Part shown: in pieces, positions 53,497 through 54,418 of the stretch
Numbering within the stretch: the stretch's first letter is position 1
How the letters are laid out: each line of letters opens with the position of its first letter
NCBI GenBank assembly: GCA_013215445.1
Contig: JABSRA010000025.1
Coordinates: 1-54,418 of the forward strand
Origin: Oceanospirillaceae bacterium
GTDB taxonomy: Bacteria; Pseudomonadota; Gammaproteobacteria; Pseudomonadales; Balneatricaceae
Direction of reading: 5' to 3'
Length of the DNA stretch: 54,418 nucleotides
The notes under the pieces: model-generated
Database searches by the model: none
What the model was told of the DNA's origin: nothing
What the model saw: only the letters and a program-made list of their open reading frames with translations
Made by a program: the position numbers and the translations under genes

Positions 53497-54418
53497 AACC
53501 ATCACTGTCTTCAAATTGGGTACTAAACATAGGGGAAAGTATTTCCCTACCCATTTATAAACGTACTCTCCTCACCATACTGACACTGTTCGCGCTACTC
53601 ATCGGCAGCGTGTTAATGAGTTTAAAACTCGGATCTGTGACAGTCACTTGGGCAGACGTTTTTGCCGTGCTCAATGCAAACTTCGAACTCAACGATGCCA
53701 CTTCGACCATTTATCAATTGCGTGTACCGCGCATCATGGGTGCTTGTGCTGCAGGCGCACTAATGGCCCTGTCCGGCTATTTATTGCAAATAGCCGCCCG
53801 CAATGCGCTGGCCGACCCCGGAGTACTAGGTTTATCAGATGGCGCGGCTCTGTCTGTCATTGTGCTGTATGTAGTCTTTCTACAAACCTCTTTAACTGCC
53901 AGCATTATCGCCAGTTTCTTCGGTGTGATAGTCACTGCGATACTGGTACTGGCTTTTGTCTATAAACAGCTCAGTGGCACCTTTATCATTTTAGTGGGGA
54001 TAGCCTTTGGCGCCGTATTTTCAGCCTTTAGCGATATATTGTTATCCGCCGTGACCTTGGAAGACATGGCTTTTTTAATGGCTTTTTTATCGGGCAGTTT
54101 TATATCTCTCGACCTGTTCTCCGCCAGTTTATTGGGACTTTGGGCGCTGTTCATCATCGGCTTATTTTTATTGCTCGCAAGGCAAATAAATCCTCTTCAC
54201 TTTGGCTATCAGCAGGCGTTGGCACTGGGGCTAGCAGCGAAAACGAGCTATTTATTGATCATCGTATTAGCTGTATTGGCAATGGCTCCAGTGATTGCCC
54301 TGGTCGGAGCGATAGGCTTTGTCGGTTTAATTTCGACCTTTATCGCAAAAAATATTATTGGTTTTAGAGGCACAGAACTCGGTGTTGTCTGCATGATATT
54401 ATGTGCATTGATGTCCTT
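53493..54418 (+). CDS. FecCD family permease, second subunit (partial, runs off window)
   Basis: Starts in the 4-bp overlap ATGA with the preceding permease and stays open to the last base, about 308 residues so far. It begins MKPSLSSNWVLNIGESISLP and shows RVPRIMGACAAGALMALSG, DPGVLGLSDGAAL and GAIGFVGLISTF, the FecCD landmarks. The C-terminal helix and stop are outside the window. The unit is thus ATPase, permease, permease under the Fur box. Confidence 0.9.
   Translation, partial: MKPSLSSNWVLNIGESISLPIYKRTLLTILTLFALLIGSVLMSLKLGSVTVTWADVFAVLNANFELNDATSTIYQLRVPRIMGACAAGALMALSGYLLQIAARNALADPGVLGLSDGAALSVIVLYVVFLQTSLTASIIASFFGVIVTAILVLAFVYKQLSGTFIILVGIAFGAVFSAFSDILLSAVTLEDMAFLMAFLSGSFISLDLFSASLLGLWALFIIGLFLLLARQINPLHFGYQQALALGLAAKTSYLLIIVLAVLAMAPVIALVGAIGFVGLISTFIAKNIIGFRGTELGVVCMILCALMS

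Noticed and set aside
53648-53965. 105-codon plus-strand frame
   Set aside because: Shadow of the second FecCD permease, which is open in another frame to the window end.

Overview
The window (54,418 bp) looks like a chromosomal stretch of a marine-type gammaproteobacterium. This is an inference from gene content: LysR regulators paired divergently with their targets, a fused CydDC-like exporter, FbpABC/AfuABC-type and FecCD-type importers, moderate GC, and good Shine-Dalgarno sites. There is no rRNA, tRNA, CRISPR array, prophage or complete insertion sequence. Most genes are small metabolic, transport or regulatory units with ordinary intergenic spacing.

Layout. 0-9.3 kb: a truncated periplasmic binding-like protein; a 1207-aa fused ABC exporter followed by a decayed tandem array of copies of its own 3' end; LysR; a diguanylate cyclase; a divergent HxlR/SDR pair. 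9.3-21 kb: DUF2161 nuclease-fold protein, LysR and EamA permease; a self-regulated DUF2867-TetR-DUF6463 operon with a perfect palindromic operator; a TPR protein; a DoxX-like membrane protein with a consensus FNR/Anr site upstream; LysE/AraC; a membrane-anchored thioredoxin; a VanX-type dipeptidase; a YugP-type zinc protease.

21-31 kb is the most coherent system. It holds a HAD phosphatase, an FbpABC/AfuABC-type importer (ATPase, fused double permease, binding protein), then divergently an OmpR-type response regulator, a membrane histidine kinase and a second binding protein related to the importer's own. This matches the logic of the Salmonella PgtA/B/C regulatory system (periplasmic binding protein plus kinase plus regulator controlling uptake), but with a different regulator class and an ABC importer as the probable target. 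The substrate is unknown; a phosphorylated organic compound is the leading guess. It is followed by a graveyard containing a PAP2-like remnant and a partial copy of the zinc-protease gene from 10 kb away.

31-54 kb: a methyl-accepting chemotaxis protein; a five-gene operon joining an AI-2E-type permease, a K+-channel-like protein and a NodT/HlyD/DUF2955 tripartite pump; CcdA and DUF1223 thiol proteins flanking a 139-bp MITE; a degenerate membrane-bound Mrr-like protein; a luciferase-like monooxygenase; a Qnr-like pentapeptide-repeat protein; LysR/quinone-oxidoreductase and LysR/MATE divergent pairs; a DEDDh exonuclease whose last codons lie inside a 229-bp MITE-like element; and a Fur-box-preceded FecCD-type iron-chelate importer whose second permease runs off the window end.

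Small mobile or repetitive DNA is a theme. There are two different MITE-like elements (one with a clear 5-bp target duplication), a partial second copy of one of them inside the importer operon, a three-copy family of imperfect palindromic intergenic repeats, and two independent cases of duplicated gene 3' ends.
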